Assembly (NCBI RefSeq): GCF_007673095.1
Contig: NZ_VDYZ01000001.1
Span: 349,101-413,100 of the forward strand
Direction: 5' to 3'
Length of the DNA: 64,000 bases
Source: Corynebacterium glyciniphilum AJ 3170
Lineage (GTDB): Bacteria; Actinomycetota; Actinomycetes; Mycobacteriales; Mycobacteriaceae
Shown here piece by piece: positions 8,702-16,458 of this stretch (the first letter of the stretch is position 1; each line of letters opens with the position of its first letter). A program made the position numbers and the translations under genes. A model generated the notes under the pieces. That model was not told the DNA's origin, ran no database searches, and saw only the letters and a list, made by a program, of their open reading frames with translations.

Positions 8702-9124
8702 ATGACCCTCACACGCAAAGTTCTCACCGGAGCAGTCGCCGCGCTGGCCGTCGTCGGTCTGGCCGGCACCCCGGCCGCTGCCGCCCAACCGGAGCTCCCT
8801 GGGTCGTCCCTGCCCTCCCTGCCCTCCCTGCCTGCAGTTCCGTTCACGGGCACCTGGGTCGACGCGAACCCGGCCGGCGGCGCGAAGGTCACGTTCGACC
8901 AGGGGCGGATCTCCGGCACGGACGGCTGCAACGGCGTCGGTTCGTCGTACACGGTCAACGGCAATGTCGCCGAGGTCGATCCCTTCATCTCCACGATGAT
9001 GGCGTGCACCGGACCGTGGAGCCAGTGGCTGCAGGGGGTGTCCACCATCCACCACTACGGTGCGGTACTGGTGGTCCACGGTGACGACGGTGGCGTCCTC
9101 GGCGTCCTGCGTCCGGCCTTCTGA
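8702..9124 (+). CDS. Secreted META (HslJ-like) domain protein
   Basis: This 140-residue protein has an aaggag ribosome-binding site 9 bases before ATG 8702. A Sec signal peptide (VLTGAVAALAVVGLAG..AAAA) ends near residue 28, followed by a short Ser-Leu-Pro repeat (LPSLPSLP) and one META domain: FTGTWVDAN, GTDGCNGVGSSYTV, and STMMACTGPWSQWL, with the usual paired Cys residues. META domains occur in HslJ and in secreted or lipoprotein envelope proteins; molecular function is poorly known. The TGA overlaps the ATG of the next META gene (TGATG at 9122-9126), so the pair is translationally coupled. Confidence 0.75.
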   Translation: MTLTRKVLTGAVAALAVVGLAGTPAAAAQPELPGSSLPSLPSLPAVPFTGTWVDANPAGGAKVTFDQGRISGTDGCNGVGSSYTVNGNVAEVDPFISTMMACTGPWSQWLQGVSTIHHYGAVLVVHGDDGGVLGVLRPAF

Positions 9125-9570
9125 TGCGGGCAGGACGCCCGGCCACGGCGCTTGCCGCGGTCCTGCTCGCCGTGGGGCTGACGGCATGCGGCGGTTCCGA
9201 TGATCCCGACCGACCCCAGACAACGGAGGCCAGCACCGTTCCTGACACATCGCCCGACTCACCGACCGACTTCACCGGCACCTGGGTGGATCCCGACGGG
9301 AAAGGCTACCTGAGCTTCGACGGCGACGGCGGCATCACCGGCAGTGACGCCTGCAACGGCATCACCACGACCTATTCTGTCGACGGCACTACCGCGACGG
9401 TGGAGCCGTTCCCCACCACGATGATGGCCTGCGGGGACGGCTGGTCGCAGTGGCTGCTCGGGGTGAGCACCGTGGAGCTGGGCGACGGAGCGCTCACAGT
9501 ACTCGGACGTGACGGTGAAGAACTCGGCACCCTCGTCCCCGGTAGCGAGCCCGGCGACAAGCCGGAATGA
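9124..9570 (+). CDS. META-domain lipoprotein, tandem paralogue of the preceding gene
   Basis: This is a 148-residue protein. The signal peptide ends in the lipobox GLTAC (C22), so this copy is membrane-anchored whereas the previous copy is predicted to be released. The META domain (DFTGTWVDPDGKGYLSFDGD, GSDACNGITTTYSV, TTMMACGDGWSQWLLGVSTVEL) aligns block by block with its neighbour, which indicates tandem duplication followed by divergence of the targeting signal. Start and upstream stop overlap by one base. Function unknown; the location behind a penicillin-binding lipoprotein suggests an envelope role. Confidence 0.75.
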   Translation: MRAGRPATALAAVLLAVGLTACGGSDDPDRPQTTEASTVPDTSPDSPTDFTGTWVDPDGKGYLSFDGDGGITGSDACNGITTTYSVDGTTATVEPFPTTMMACGDGWSQWLLGVSTVELGDGALTVLGRDGEELGTLVPGSEPGDKPE

Positions 9571-9577
9571 CACCGGC

Positions 9578-10447
9578 ATGACCCCCGTCCGGCTGATCGC
9601 CACCGACCTGGACAACACGCTGCTGCGGAGTGACAAGACCGTCAGCGCCCGCACCGTCGCCGCTCTCGAGACGGCGCGTACGGCCGGTGTCCGGATCATC
9701 CCCGCCACCGCCCGCAATGTCCGTGGGGTCGTGGCGGTCAACGGGCGCACGGGTTTCTCGGACTGGGCCGTCTGCGGCAACGGTGCCTGTGGCGTCCACC
9801 TGGGCAGCGGCGAGGTGCTTTTCTCCGTCGAGGCCGCCCCGGTGTCCCTTGCGCAGGTGGTCGAGACTGTGCGTGACCGCGTCCCCGGCACCCGTTTCGC
9901 CGCCGTCCGGGATCTCGGCGCGCGCTTCGTCGCCGAAAGCGGGTACGCCGACCTGGCGTCCACCTCGGACCACAGCCGTGACCCGGCGTCCATGGAACGG
10001 GTTGATGCCGGGGAACTCGTCGCGGTGCCGGCGGGAAAACTGGTGTTCCGTCACCCGTCGATCCCCGCTGAGGACCTGTTCGCCGCCGTGTCCGACGAGG
10101 TGATCCGACTCGGAGGGGTAGAGGTCACACTGTCTGGTGCCCCGTTCGTGGAGGTGATGGCTGCCGGAGTCTCCAAGGCCGCCGGACTGGCGCGGTTGTG
10201 CTCCCATCTGGGGATCGCCCCGCAGGAGGTGCTGGCCCTCGGCGACGGTTTGAATGACATCGACATGCTGCAGTGGGCAGGTCGGGGTGTGGCGGTCGCC
10301 AATGCAGATCCTGCAGTCCTGGCCATCGCCGACGAGATCACCGCGGGTGCGGACGATGACGGGGTCGCGGAGGTACTCGAGCAGATCAGCGGCCATCTCA
10401 GCAGACACCTCAACAACAGCGTGACAGGACCTCGGCGACTGTCCTGA
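9578..10447 (+). CDS. Cof-type HAD hydrolase
   Basis: This is a 289-residue protein from ATG 9578 (MTPVRLIATDLDNTLLRSD). HAD motif I is DLDNTLL with both catalytic Asp residues; the usual Gly is replaced by Asn (DxDNT instead of DxDGT), which is tolerated in the family. Motif III and IV lie in SKAAGLARLCSHLGI and LALGDGLNDIDML, with the GDxxND metal-binding signature. A C2 cap sits between them. Cof-type enzymes dephosphorylate sugar phosphates, PLP or related compounds; the substrate here is unknown. It begins 7 bases after the META lipoprotein gene and its 3' end overlaps the convergent MocR gene by 38 bases. Confidence 0.85.
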   Translation: MTPVRLIATDLDNTLLRSDKTVSARTVAALETARTAGVRIIPATARNVRGVVAVNGRTGFSDWAVCGNGACGVHLGSGEVLFSVEAAPVSLAQVVETVRDRVPGTRFAAVRDLGARFVAESGYADLASTSDHSRDPASMERVDAGELVAVPAGKLVFRHPSIPAEDLFAAVSDEVIRLGGVEVTLSGAPFVEVMAAGVSKAAGLARLCSHLGIAPQEVLALGDGLNDIDMLQWAGRGVAVANADPAVLAIADEITAGADDDGVAEVLEQISGHLSRHLNNSVTGPRRLS

Positions 10448-11855
10448 CCGCCGGGTCGAACCGACCGGGGTCGGGTCCGGCGAAGTTGAGTCGGATGAAT
10501 TTTCCCGTGGGTTCCGCAGGGAACAGGCCGTCGCCGGAGGCGATCATCACCCCGGCGCGTTCGCACTCGATGACCAGCCGGTGCAGGTCGGTCGTGGCGG
10601 GCAGTCGCACCCACAGGTTCAGTCCCCCGCCGGGCACCCCGGAGAGCGCCGCTTCCGGAAGGTGGGTGTGGACCGCGTCGACCAGGAGGTCTCGTCGGGA
10701 GCGCAGCTGGCCCCGTAGTGACGCCCGGTGTGTCCGCCAGGCCGGTTGGCTGACGACGTCCAGGGCCGCCGCCTGGAGCAGTGGGCTGACGTACATTGCC
10801 GATGCCGTGACGTTGGCACGGATCCGTTCGCCCACAGGGCCCCGGGCGATGACGGCGCCCACCCGTAACGCCGGGGAGACGCTCTTGGTCAGGGAGCGTA
10901 GGTAGATCACCCTCCCCGCGTCATCCTGGGCGGCCAGTGGTGCCAGCTCGGGGTGGTCGGTCATACCAAAATCGTGCGCCCAGTCGTCTTCGATGAGGAA
11001 GGCACCGTGGCGTGCGAGAACGTCGCTGATCTCGCGGCGCCGGCTCGGTGACCAGGTGACTCCGGTGGGGTTGGCGTAACGCGGTTGGGCGTAGAAGGCG
11101 CGGGCGCCGGTGCGGGCGAGTGTCCTGTCGAGTTCGACGGGGTCCGGACCGTCGTCACCGCCCACCGCCGGAACCAGCCGGACCCCGGATTCACCGGCGG
11201 CGAGGATTGCGCCCCAGTAGGTGGGTGACTCGATGACCACCGGGTCTCCGGGTGCGGCAACCGCGCGGAAGATCGCCGCGAGGCCGGACTGGGTACCGGG
11301 AAGGACGGTGACATCGGCAGCTGCGGCCGGTGGAGTCCCGGCGGGGGTGTACTGACCGAGTTCGTGGGCGAACCATTGGCGGAGTTCGGGGACCCCTGCG
11401 CGCGGGGCCGCCGTGACCGCGGCGTCGCTCCGTGCGGCGCGGGCCAGGGACTGACGTACGAGTTTCTCCGGTAACAGCCTGCGGTCGGGGTAACCGTTGT
11501 GCAGACTGACGGCATCTTCGGGGGTGGGACGCAGTGGTCCGTCCTCACTGCCGCCGGAGGCGGCTGTCGTCGCTCCGACAGAGGTGGCGGCACCGAGCGC
11601 ACCGGCCTGCCAGGAGTAGTCGGCGGGGTGGAGTCGACGTCCGGACGGCCCTGCGGCGACGAAGGTGCCGACACCGGGTCGGGTCTCCACCAGGCCTTCG
11701 GCGGTGAGGACACGCAGTGCTGTCTGGACTGTACCGGGCCCGACCCCGTGGTCGCGGACGAGCACTCGGGTGGCGGGCAGTTTCGTTCCGGCCGTGCGGC
11801 CCTCGATCCACTGCCGGAGTTCCGCCACCAGCCGGGCACTGCTACTCTGAGACAT
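10410..11855 (-). CDS. MocR/GabR-family regulator (GntR wHTH + aminotransferase-like domain)
   Basis: This is a 481-residue protein from ATG 11855. Residues 1 to about 75 form a GntR winged helix (TKLPATRVLVRDHGVGPGTVQTAL, then GLVETRPGVGTFVA). After a ~35-residue linker comes a fold-type I PLP domain: LPGTQSGLAAIFRAVAAPGDPVVIESPTYWG, RYANPTGVTWS, IEDDWAHDF, and SLTKSVSPALRVGAVIA with the PLP-binding Lys. MocR proteins sense amines or PLP and usually regulate a divergent gene. Here the divergent EamA exporter start codon shares the CATG at 11853-11856 with this start. A TATTAT -10 box ends 5 bases from the ATG, so the mRNA is probably leaderless. Confidence 0.88.
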   Translation of the reverse strand: MSQSSSARLVAELRQWIEGRTAGTKLPATRVLVRDHGVGPGTVQTALRVLTAEGLVETRPGVGTFVAAGPSGRRLHPADYSWQAGALGAATSVGATTAASGGSEDGPLRPTPEDAVSLHNGYPDRRLLPEKLVRQSLARAARSDAAVTAAPRAGVPELRQWFAHELGQYTPAGTPPAAAADVTVLPGTQSGLAAIFRAVAAPGDPVVIESPTYWGAILAAGESGVRLVPAVGGDDGPDPVELDRTLARTGARAFYAQPRYANPTGVTWSPSRRREISDVLARHGAFLIEDDWAHDFGMTDHPELAPLAAQDDAGRVIYLRSLTKSVSPALRVGAVIARGPVGERIRANVTASAMYVSPLLQAAALDVVSQPAWRTHRASLRGQLRSRRDLLVDAVHTHLPEAALSGVPGGGLNLWVRLPATTDLHRLVIECERAGVMIASGDGLFPAEPTGKFIRLNFAGPDPGRFDPAVRTVAEVLSRCC

Positions 11856-11877
11856 GAAAGATAATAGTAGCGCTACT
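11841..11877. promoter_or_regulatory. Facing -10 boxes and GCTACT-repeat operator at the MocR/EamA junction
   Basis: GCTACT occurs at 11841-11846 and again at 11872-11877, start-to-start distance 31 bp (about three helical turns). The second copy is part of a perfect 12-bp palindrome AGTAGCGCTACT at 11866-11877. A plus-strand -10 box TACTCT (11843-11848) lies 5 bases before ATG 11854, and a minus-strand -10 box TATTAT (11866-11861) lies 5 bases before ATG 11855. Direct repeats at roughly three-turn spacing plus an inverted copy resemble known MocR operators such as that of GabR. Clear -35 boxes are not visible on either strand. Confidence 0.6.
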
Positions 11878-12819
11878 GCTGATAGCGGTCCACCGATACT
11901 GCCGTCGGGCCTGTGGTGGGGAGCACTCGGCGTCCTCGCCTTCTCCTTGACTGTCCCGCTCACCCGAATCGCCGTCACCGGAGGACTTTCCCCGGTGTTC
12001 ACGGGCACCGGACGGGCTGTCGTCGCCGGAGTTCTGGCAGGTGCCCTCCTCCTGGTGACCGACCAGTTCCGCCGACTCCCCCGCGCCCGGCAGTGGCTGC
12101 GACTCAGCCTGGTCACCGGCGGTGTGGTGGTCGGATTCCCCGTATGCACCTCCCTGGCATTGCAGGACGTCCCGGCAGCCCACGGCGCCGTGGTCATCGC
12201 GGCACTGCCCGCAGCCACCGCTACCGTCACCGTCCTACGTACACGTGAACGTGCCGGAGCCCGGTTCTGGTGCGCCGCTGCGCTGGGAGCGGTCGCGACC
12301 GCCGCCGCCGGTGTCCTGCACGGCGGCGGAATTGGAGGAGGCCCCCACGCTGCAGACCTTCTTCTGCTCGCCGCCGTCGCCACCGGCGCTGTCGGCTACG
12401 CAGAAGGAGGACTGCTCTCGCGGGGCCTCGGCTCCTGGCAGACCATCTGCTGGGCCCTGGTACTCGGGCTACCGGTGATGACAGTCCTCGCCGTGACGAG
12501 TGCACCTGACTCCTGGGGCACATGGCTGGCGATCGACACCGACGCCTGGGCTTCGTTCAGTTACCTCAGCATAGTGAGCATGTTCCTTGGATTCTTCGCC
12601 TGGTACCGCGGCCTCGCACTCGGCCCCATGCTCCAGGTCAGTCAGGTCCAGTTGATTCAACCACTGTTGAGCATCGCCTGGGCCGCGCTACTGCTGAGGG
12701 AAAACGTCACCCTTCCCACCCTGCTCAGTGGACTACTCGTCATCGTCTGCGCGACAGCGGCCGTACGCGCACGGACAACACCGTCCCGATTTCACCCCGA
12801 CTTGGAGGAAACACCGTGA
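11854..12819 (+). CDS. EamA/DMT-family transporter, probable small-molecule exporter
   Basis: This is a 321-residue protein with about ten hydrophobic helices in two EamA repeats (from WWGALGVLAFSLTVPLTR at about 22, and from LLLAAVATGAVGYAEGGLL at about 168). The pattern FPVCTSLALQDVPAAHGAVV and the end of repeat two, LLRENVTLPTLLSGLLVI, are typical of drug/metabolite exporters. It is divergent from the MocR gene and overlaps the following aminotransferase gene by 4 bases (GTGA at 12816-12819). The context suggests export of an amino acid or amine made or consumed by that aminotransferase; this is inference. Confidence 0.85.
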   Translation: MKDNSSATADSGPPILPSGLWWGALGVLAFSLTVPLTRIAVTGGLSPVFTGTGRAVVAGVLAGALLLVTDQFRRLPRARQWLRLSLVTGGVVVGFPVCTSLALQDVPAAHGAVVIAALPAATATVTVLRTRERAGARFWCAAALGAVATAAAGVLHGGGIGGGPHAADLLLLAAVATGAVGYAEGGLLSRGLGSWQTICWALVLGLPVMTVLAVTSAPDSWGTWLAIDTDAWASFSYLSIVSMFLGFFAWYRGLALGPMLQVSQVQLIQPLLSIAWAALLLRENVTLPTLLSGLLVIVCATAAVRARTTPSRFHPDLEETP

Positions 12820-14060
12820 ACCACACCAGAAAGACCGTCCGTCAGTCCTCAAAACTCCGCAACGTTCTCTACGAGATCCGCGGCCCCGTCGCTGCCCGTG
12901 CCGCAGAGATGGAACGCTCCGGGATAGACGTCCTGAAGCTCAACATCGGCAACCCGCAGCCCTTCGGCTTCACCGCTCCCCCGCTGATCACCGCAGAGAT
13001 GTCACGGAGACTGTCCAACTCCCACGGGTACTCGGACTCCCACGGTATCCCCGCCGCGCTGGATGCGGTGGCCGCACGCTACGGCGCGGTCCCGGATTTC
13101 CCCGAGCTACGACGGGACGACGTCTACCTCGGCAACGGTGTCAGTGAACTGATCACCATGACCTGCCAGGCCCTCGTCGACAACGGTGACGAGATCCTCA
13201 TCCCCGCACCCGACTACCCGTTGTGGACTGCGATGGTCACTCTCGCCGGCGGCGCCCCCGTGCACTACACCTGTGATGAGCATGACGGCTGGAACCCGGA
13301 CCTGAGTGACATGGAGTCCCGCATCACCGGGCGCACCACGGCGATCGTGGTGATCAACCCGAACAACCCCACCGGTGCGGTCTACCCACGGCGCATCCTG
13401 GAGGGCATCGCCGACATCGCCCGGCGGTACAGCCTCACACTGCTGGTCGACGAGATCTACGACGAGATCACCTACGACGGGACCGCCCACACCCACCTCG
13501 CCGCCGTCGCACCGGACGTACTGACATTGTCGTACTCCGGCCTGTCGAAGAGCAGCCGTCTGGCCGGCTACCGCGCCGGGTGGATGGTGGTGACAGGGCC
13601 GAAGGACCATGCCACGGACTTCCTGCACGGACTGGAACTGATGGCATCAACACGCCTGTGCCCTAATGTTCCCGGCCAACACGCGGTGGTCGCGGCACTG
13701 GGTGGCGGGGGCCTGAACGCCGACCACTCCATCGCCGAACTCACCGGGCCCGAAGGGCGGCTCACCCGGCAGCGGGACGTCGTGGACAAGTCGCTGAACT
13801 GCATGGACGGCGTGAGCTGTGTGACACCGCGTGGCGCACTGTACGCCTTCCCCAGCCTGGACCCGAGCGTCCACGACATCCGCGACGACGAGAGACTGGT
13901 CATGGACCTGCTGGAACGCGAGCACATCCTGCTGGTCCACGGCACCGGCTTCAACTGGCCGACCCCGGACCATCTGCGCATCGTCCTGCTACCGGAGGAG
14001 AAGGTGCTCGCCACAGCGATGGAGAGGATGGGGAACTTCCTGGCGGGTTACCGGCAGTAG
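12816..14060 (+). CDS. AlaA/AlaT-like PLP-dependent aminotransferase
   Basis: This is a 414-residue fold-type I aminotransferase. The N-terminus (SSKLRNVLYEIRGPVAARAAEME, given here in part, then LKLNIGNPQPFGF) is characteristic of the AlaA/AlaT glutamate-pyruvate group. PLP motifs: NGVSELITMTCQAL, the VVINPNNPTGAVY loop, LLVDEIYDEITY with the pyridine-contacting Asp, and the Schiff-base Lys in SGLSKSSRLAGYRAGW. The start is GTG 12816, preceded by ggagga, and overlaps the exporter stop (GTGA). A reaction between alanine or a similar amino acid and 2-oxoglutarate is likely; the exact substrate is inferred from family resemblance only. Confidence 0.85.
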   Translation: MNHTRKTVRQSSKLRNVLYEIRGPVAARAAEMERSGIDVLKLNIGNPQPFGFTAPPLITAEMSRRLSNSHGYSDSHGIPAALDAVAARYGAVPDFPELRRDDVYLGNGVSELITMTCQALVDNGDEILIPAPDYPLWTAMVTLAGGAPVHYTCDEHDGWNPDLSDMESRITGRTTAIVVINPNNPTGAVYPRRILEGIADIARRYSLTLLVDEIYDEITYDGTAHTHLAAVAPDVLTLSYSGLSKSSRLAGYRAGWMVVTGPKDHATDFLHGLELMASTRLCPNVPGQHAVVAALGGGGLNADHSIAELTGPEGRLTRQRDVVDKSLNCMDGVSCVTPRGALYAFPSLDPSVHDIRDDERLVMDLLEREHILLVHGTGFNWPTPDHLRIVLLPEEKVLATAMERMGNFLAGYRQ

Positions 14061-14083
14061 GTGCGGACGGTCAGTGTCAGTCC

Positions 14084-15058
14084 TCAGGACATCCTCCGGA
14101 AATTACGTCGGTATGCCGTCGGGGTGACTCCTACCTGAGCCAACACGTGTCGACGCATGTTCGTAGCCGAACCGAGCCCGGTTCGCCGGGCGATCGCATC
14201 GACGGTGAGATCGCTGACCTCAAGGAGCCGCCGAGCCTCCGTCACGCGTTGGCGGTTAAGCCACGCAGCGGGCGGCTCCCCGAATTCGACCGTGAACCGT
14301 CGCTGGAAATGCCGCAAGGACATCCCTGCCTCGTTGGCGCAGTCGGCGACCGTCAGCGGTTCGGCCAGATGCTCGGTCATCCACTGGACCACCGGTGACA
14401 TACCGACACCCGGTTTCGGGGTCGGATGCTCGATGAACTGGGCCTGACCGCCGGTCCGGTGCGGTGCCACCACCATCCTCCGCGCGATACGCGCACCAAC
14501 GTCTTCTCCCATGTCACGGCGCACCAGGTGCAGACAGAGATCGATTCCGGCAGCGACACCGGCGCTGGTGGCGATGTCGCCGTGGTCGATGTACAGGACT
14601 CCAGGATCGACCGTGAGCGCAGGGTAGCTTTTCTGCAGTTCCCCGGTACGGCACCAGTGTGTGGTCGCAGACCGACCGTCGAGCAGGCCCGCAGCAGCAA
14701 GCGCAAACGCCCCAGTGCAGATCGACACAACCCGGATCCCGTGCTCGGAAGCGTGTCGCAGCAGGTCGAGCACTCGCGTCGTCGCCGGATCAGCAACATC
14801 AAGACGACTGTTGAACCCCGGGACGATCACGGTGTCCGCATGCAGGATCTCCTCCGGGCCCGCTACACCCCCGATACTGAAGCCGGTGGAGGTCGATACC
14901 TCGCCCGGCGCAGCTCCGACGACCGTGGCCTGGTATTCATCTTCATCCCGGAACCCGAAGATTTGCGCCGCAGTCGACAGATCGAAAGCTACTACCTCGG
15001 GAAAGGCCAGGATCACCACCTGATGGGCACGAGAGTGCTGGCGTGAATTGTTCGACAC
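14084..15058 (-). CDS. GlxA-family AraC regulator with DJ-1/PfpI sensor domain
   Basis: This is a 324-residue protein with a GTG start at 15058. Residues ~12-190 form a class I glutamine amidotransferase/DJ-1-like domain with the nucleophile-elbow Cys in [19 protein letters not shown]. The C-terminal ~100 residues hold two AraC helix-turn-helix motifs ([21 protein letters not shown] and [21 protein letters not shown], ending [12 protein letters not shown]). Such regulators commonly control the adjacent divergent operon. The start lies 53 bases from the DUF1348 ATG, and the sensor domain is related to the DJ-1 enzyme encoded two genes away. Distinct from the cAMP regulator also named GlxR. Confidence 0.85.
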   Translation of the reverse strand: MSNNSRQHSRAHQVVILAFPEVVAFDLSTAAQIFGFRDEDEYQATVVGAAPGEVSTSTGFSIGGVAGPEEILHADTVIVPGFNSRLDVADPATTRVLDLLRHASEHGIRVVSICTGAFALAAAGLLDGRSATTHWCRTGELQKSYPALTVDPGVLYIDHGDIATSAGVAAGIDLCLHLVRRDMGEDVGARIARRMVVAPHRTGGQAQFIEHPTPKPGVGMSPVVQWMTEHLAEPLTVADCANEAGMSLRHFQRRFTVEFGEPPAAWLNRQRVTEARRLLEVSDLTVDAIARRTGLGSATNMRRHVLAQVGVTPTAYRRNFRRMS

Positions 15059-15111
15059 AGGTCATTTATGCCACTCGACCGCGACGAAGTCCACACCGTA
15101 GCGTGAATCTT

Positions 15112-15570
15112 ATGACGTCCGAGACAAAAGACCTGGTGAGACCGCCAGCCCCTCCATTCACGAGAGAAAATGCAGTCGCCAAGGTGCAGGCAGCTGAAGA
15201 CGCATGGAATACCCGTGACCCGGAGCGTGTGGCACTGGCCTACACACCTGATACCAGCTGGCGGAACCGCAGTGAATACATCGTCGGCCGTGACGCGGTC
15301 GTCCACTTTCTCACCGAAAAATGGAACCGGGAACTGGACTACCGGCTCCGCAAGAATCTATGGGCGTTCGACGGTGACAGAATCGCCGTACGATTCCAGT
15401 ACGAGTGGCACGACGGCAACGGTCAGTGGTGGCGGTCCTACGGCAACGAGTTGTGGGAGTTCGACGCCCACGGCCTGATGCGGCGCCGCGAGGCCAGCAT
15501 TAACGATCTCGCCGTCGTCGAATCTGACCTGCGCGTCACACCAGGAAAAGGGGTGATCCCGCCATGGTAA
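15112..15570 (+). CDS. DUF1348 family protein (NTF2/SnoaL-like fold)
   Basis: This is a 152-residue protein from ATG 15112 ([16 protein letters not shown]). The sequence [44 protein letters not shown] and [21 protein letters not shown] matches the DUF1348 pattern, a cone-shaped NTF2-like fold that can bind small hydrophobic ligands. No catalytic residues are established for the family. Its stop overlaps the next gene (ATGGTAA, 15564-15570). It is the first gene of a two-gene unit divergent from the GlxA-type regulator. Confidence 0.8.
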   Translation: MTSETKDLVRPPAPPFTRENAVAKVQAAEDAWNTRDPERVALAYTPDTSWRNRSEYIVGRDAVVHFLTEKWNRELDYRLRKNLWAFDGDRIAVRFQYEWHDGNGQWWRSYGNELWEFDAHGLMRRREASINDLAVVESDLRVTPGKGVIPPW

Positions 15571-16223
15571 ATCCGGTCAAAACCGCACCGCGAAGGACAG
15601 TGACGGTGATCCTCTACGAGGGGTTCGAGATCCTCGACGCCTTCGGTCCGGTCGAACTGTTCGGCCATGTCCCGGGGTGGACGGTGGAGTTCGCCGGAGT
15701 ATCCGCAAAGCGCCTGGTCCGCAGTGCACAGGGCGCGCAAGTGCAGACGGATGTGAGCTTCACCGATCTACGGGACAGGCAGGGTGGCATCGACGTTGTG
15801 ATGATCCCTGGAGGTTTCGGTAACCGCACGTTGATCCATGACTCGGTTTTTCTCGGCGACATCGCGGCGATCTGCCAATGCGCCTCGGTGGTCACCTCGG
15901 TGTGCACCGGCTCCGCAGTGCTCACCGCCGCTGGCGTACTGGACGGGCGTCGGGCGACATCGAACAAGAAAGCGTGGGCCTGGATCACATCCCAGAGAGA
16001 ACAGGTCGACTGGGTTCCGCAGGCACGATGGGTCGTCGACGACGATGCCGAAATACCGGTATGGACGTCATCTGGGGTCGCTGCGGGAATGGACATGGCA
16101 CACGCACTGGTCACTGCGCTGGCAGGTGCATCTATAGCCGAGGAGATCGCAGACAATATCGAGTTAGAGGTTCACCGGGATCCCACCTGGGACCCGTTCG
16201 CCGCCGTGCACGGTGCGGTCTGA
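15564..16223 (+). CDS. DJ-1/PfpI family protein
   Basis: This is a 219-residue protein. It has the DJ-1/PfpI fold: [21 protein letters not shown] at the N-terminus, [11 protein letters not shown] before the second domain half, and the nucleophile elbow [20 protein letters not shown] with the reactive Cys at about residue 113. The final block [17 protein letters not shown] matches the ThiJ/PfpI end of GlxA-like proteins without the AraC domain. Related enzymes hydrate isocyanides or protect against glyoxal; the function here is unknown. It overlaps the DUF1348 gene by 7 bases, so translation is coupled. Confidence 0.82.
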   Translation: MVNPVKTAPRRTVTVILYEGFEILDAFGPVELFGHVPGWTVEFAGVSAKRLVRSAQGAQVQTDVSFTDLRDRQGGIDVVMIPGGFGNRTLIHDSVFLGDIAAICQCASVVTSVCTGSAVLTAAGVLDGRRATSNKKAWAWITSQREQVDWVPQARWVVDDDAEIPVWTSSGVAAGMDMAHALVTALAGASIAEEIADNIELEVHRDPTWDPFAAVHGAV

Positions 16224-16458
16224 CGAGCCGCGCCGACCTCGCTCAGTCCCTTTTCTCCAGTTCGTCCGGTCAGATATCGCACTACTTAAGCAGCGTATGT
16301 AAAATCGACCAGGCCTTTTATGAACATTAGCAAATTATGGGGTGCGATATCCGAGTACGCCCTGAGGCTTACGTTCCCCGTCGAGAAGTCGCCCACTGAC
16401 TGATCGTCCTTCGTACTACGAAACCCACGCTGCCATAGACCAGGAACCCTCCCTTACC
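16224..16458. other. Gene-free, relatively AT-rich gap with a 10-bp inverted repeat
   Basis: No gene is supported in these 235 bases. The middle (16260-16345) is clearly richer in A/T than the surroundings. GATATCGCAC at 16273-16282 and its exact reverse complement GTGCGATATC at 16342-16351 flank this stretch with 59 bases between them. A promoter for the following kinase gene should lie in the right part, but no convincing -35/-10 pair was found. Confidence 0.5.

Noticed and set aside
8800..8833. Short repeat LPSLPSLP as a tandem-repeat locus
   Set aside because: Three short codon-level repeats in a linker after a signal peptide; not a mobile or CRISPR-like repeat.
9124..9570. Beta-lactamase inhibitor as a role for the META lipoprotein
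   Set aside because: The neighbouring PBP made this tempting, but the sequence shows no known inhibitor motif.
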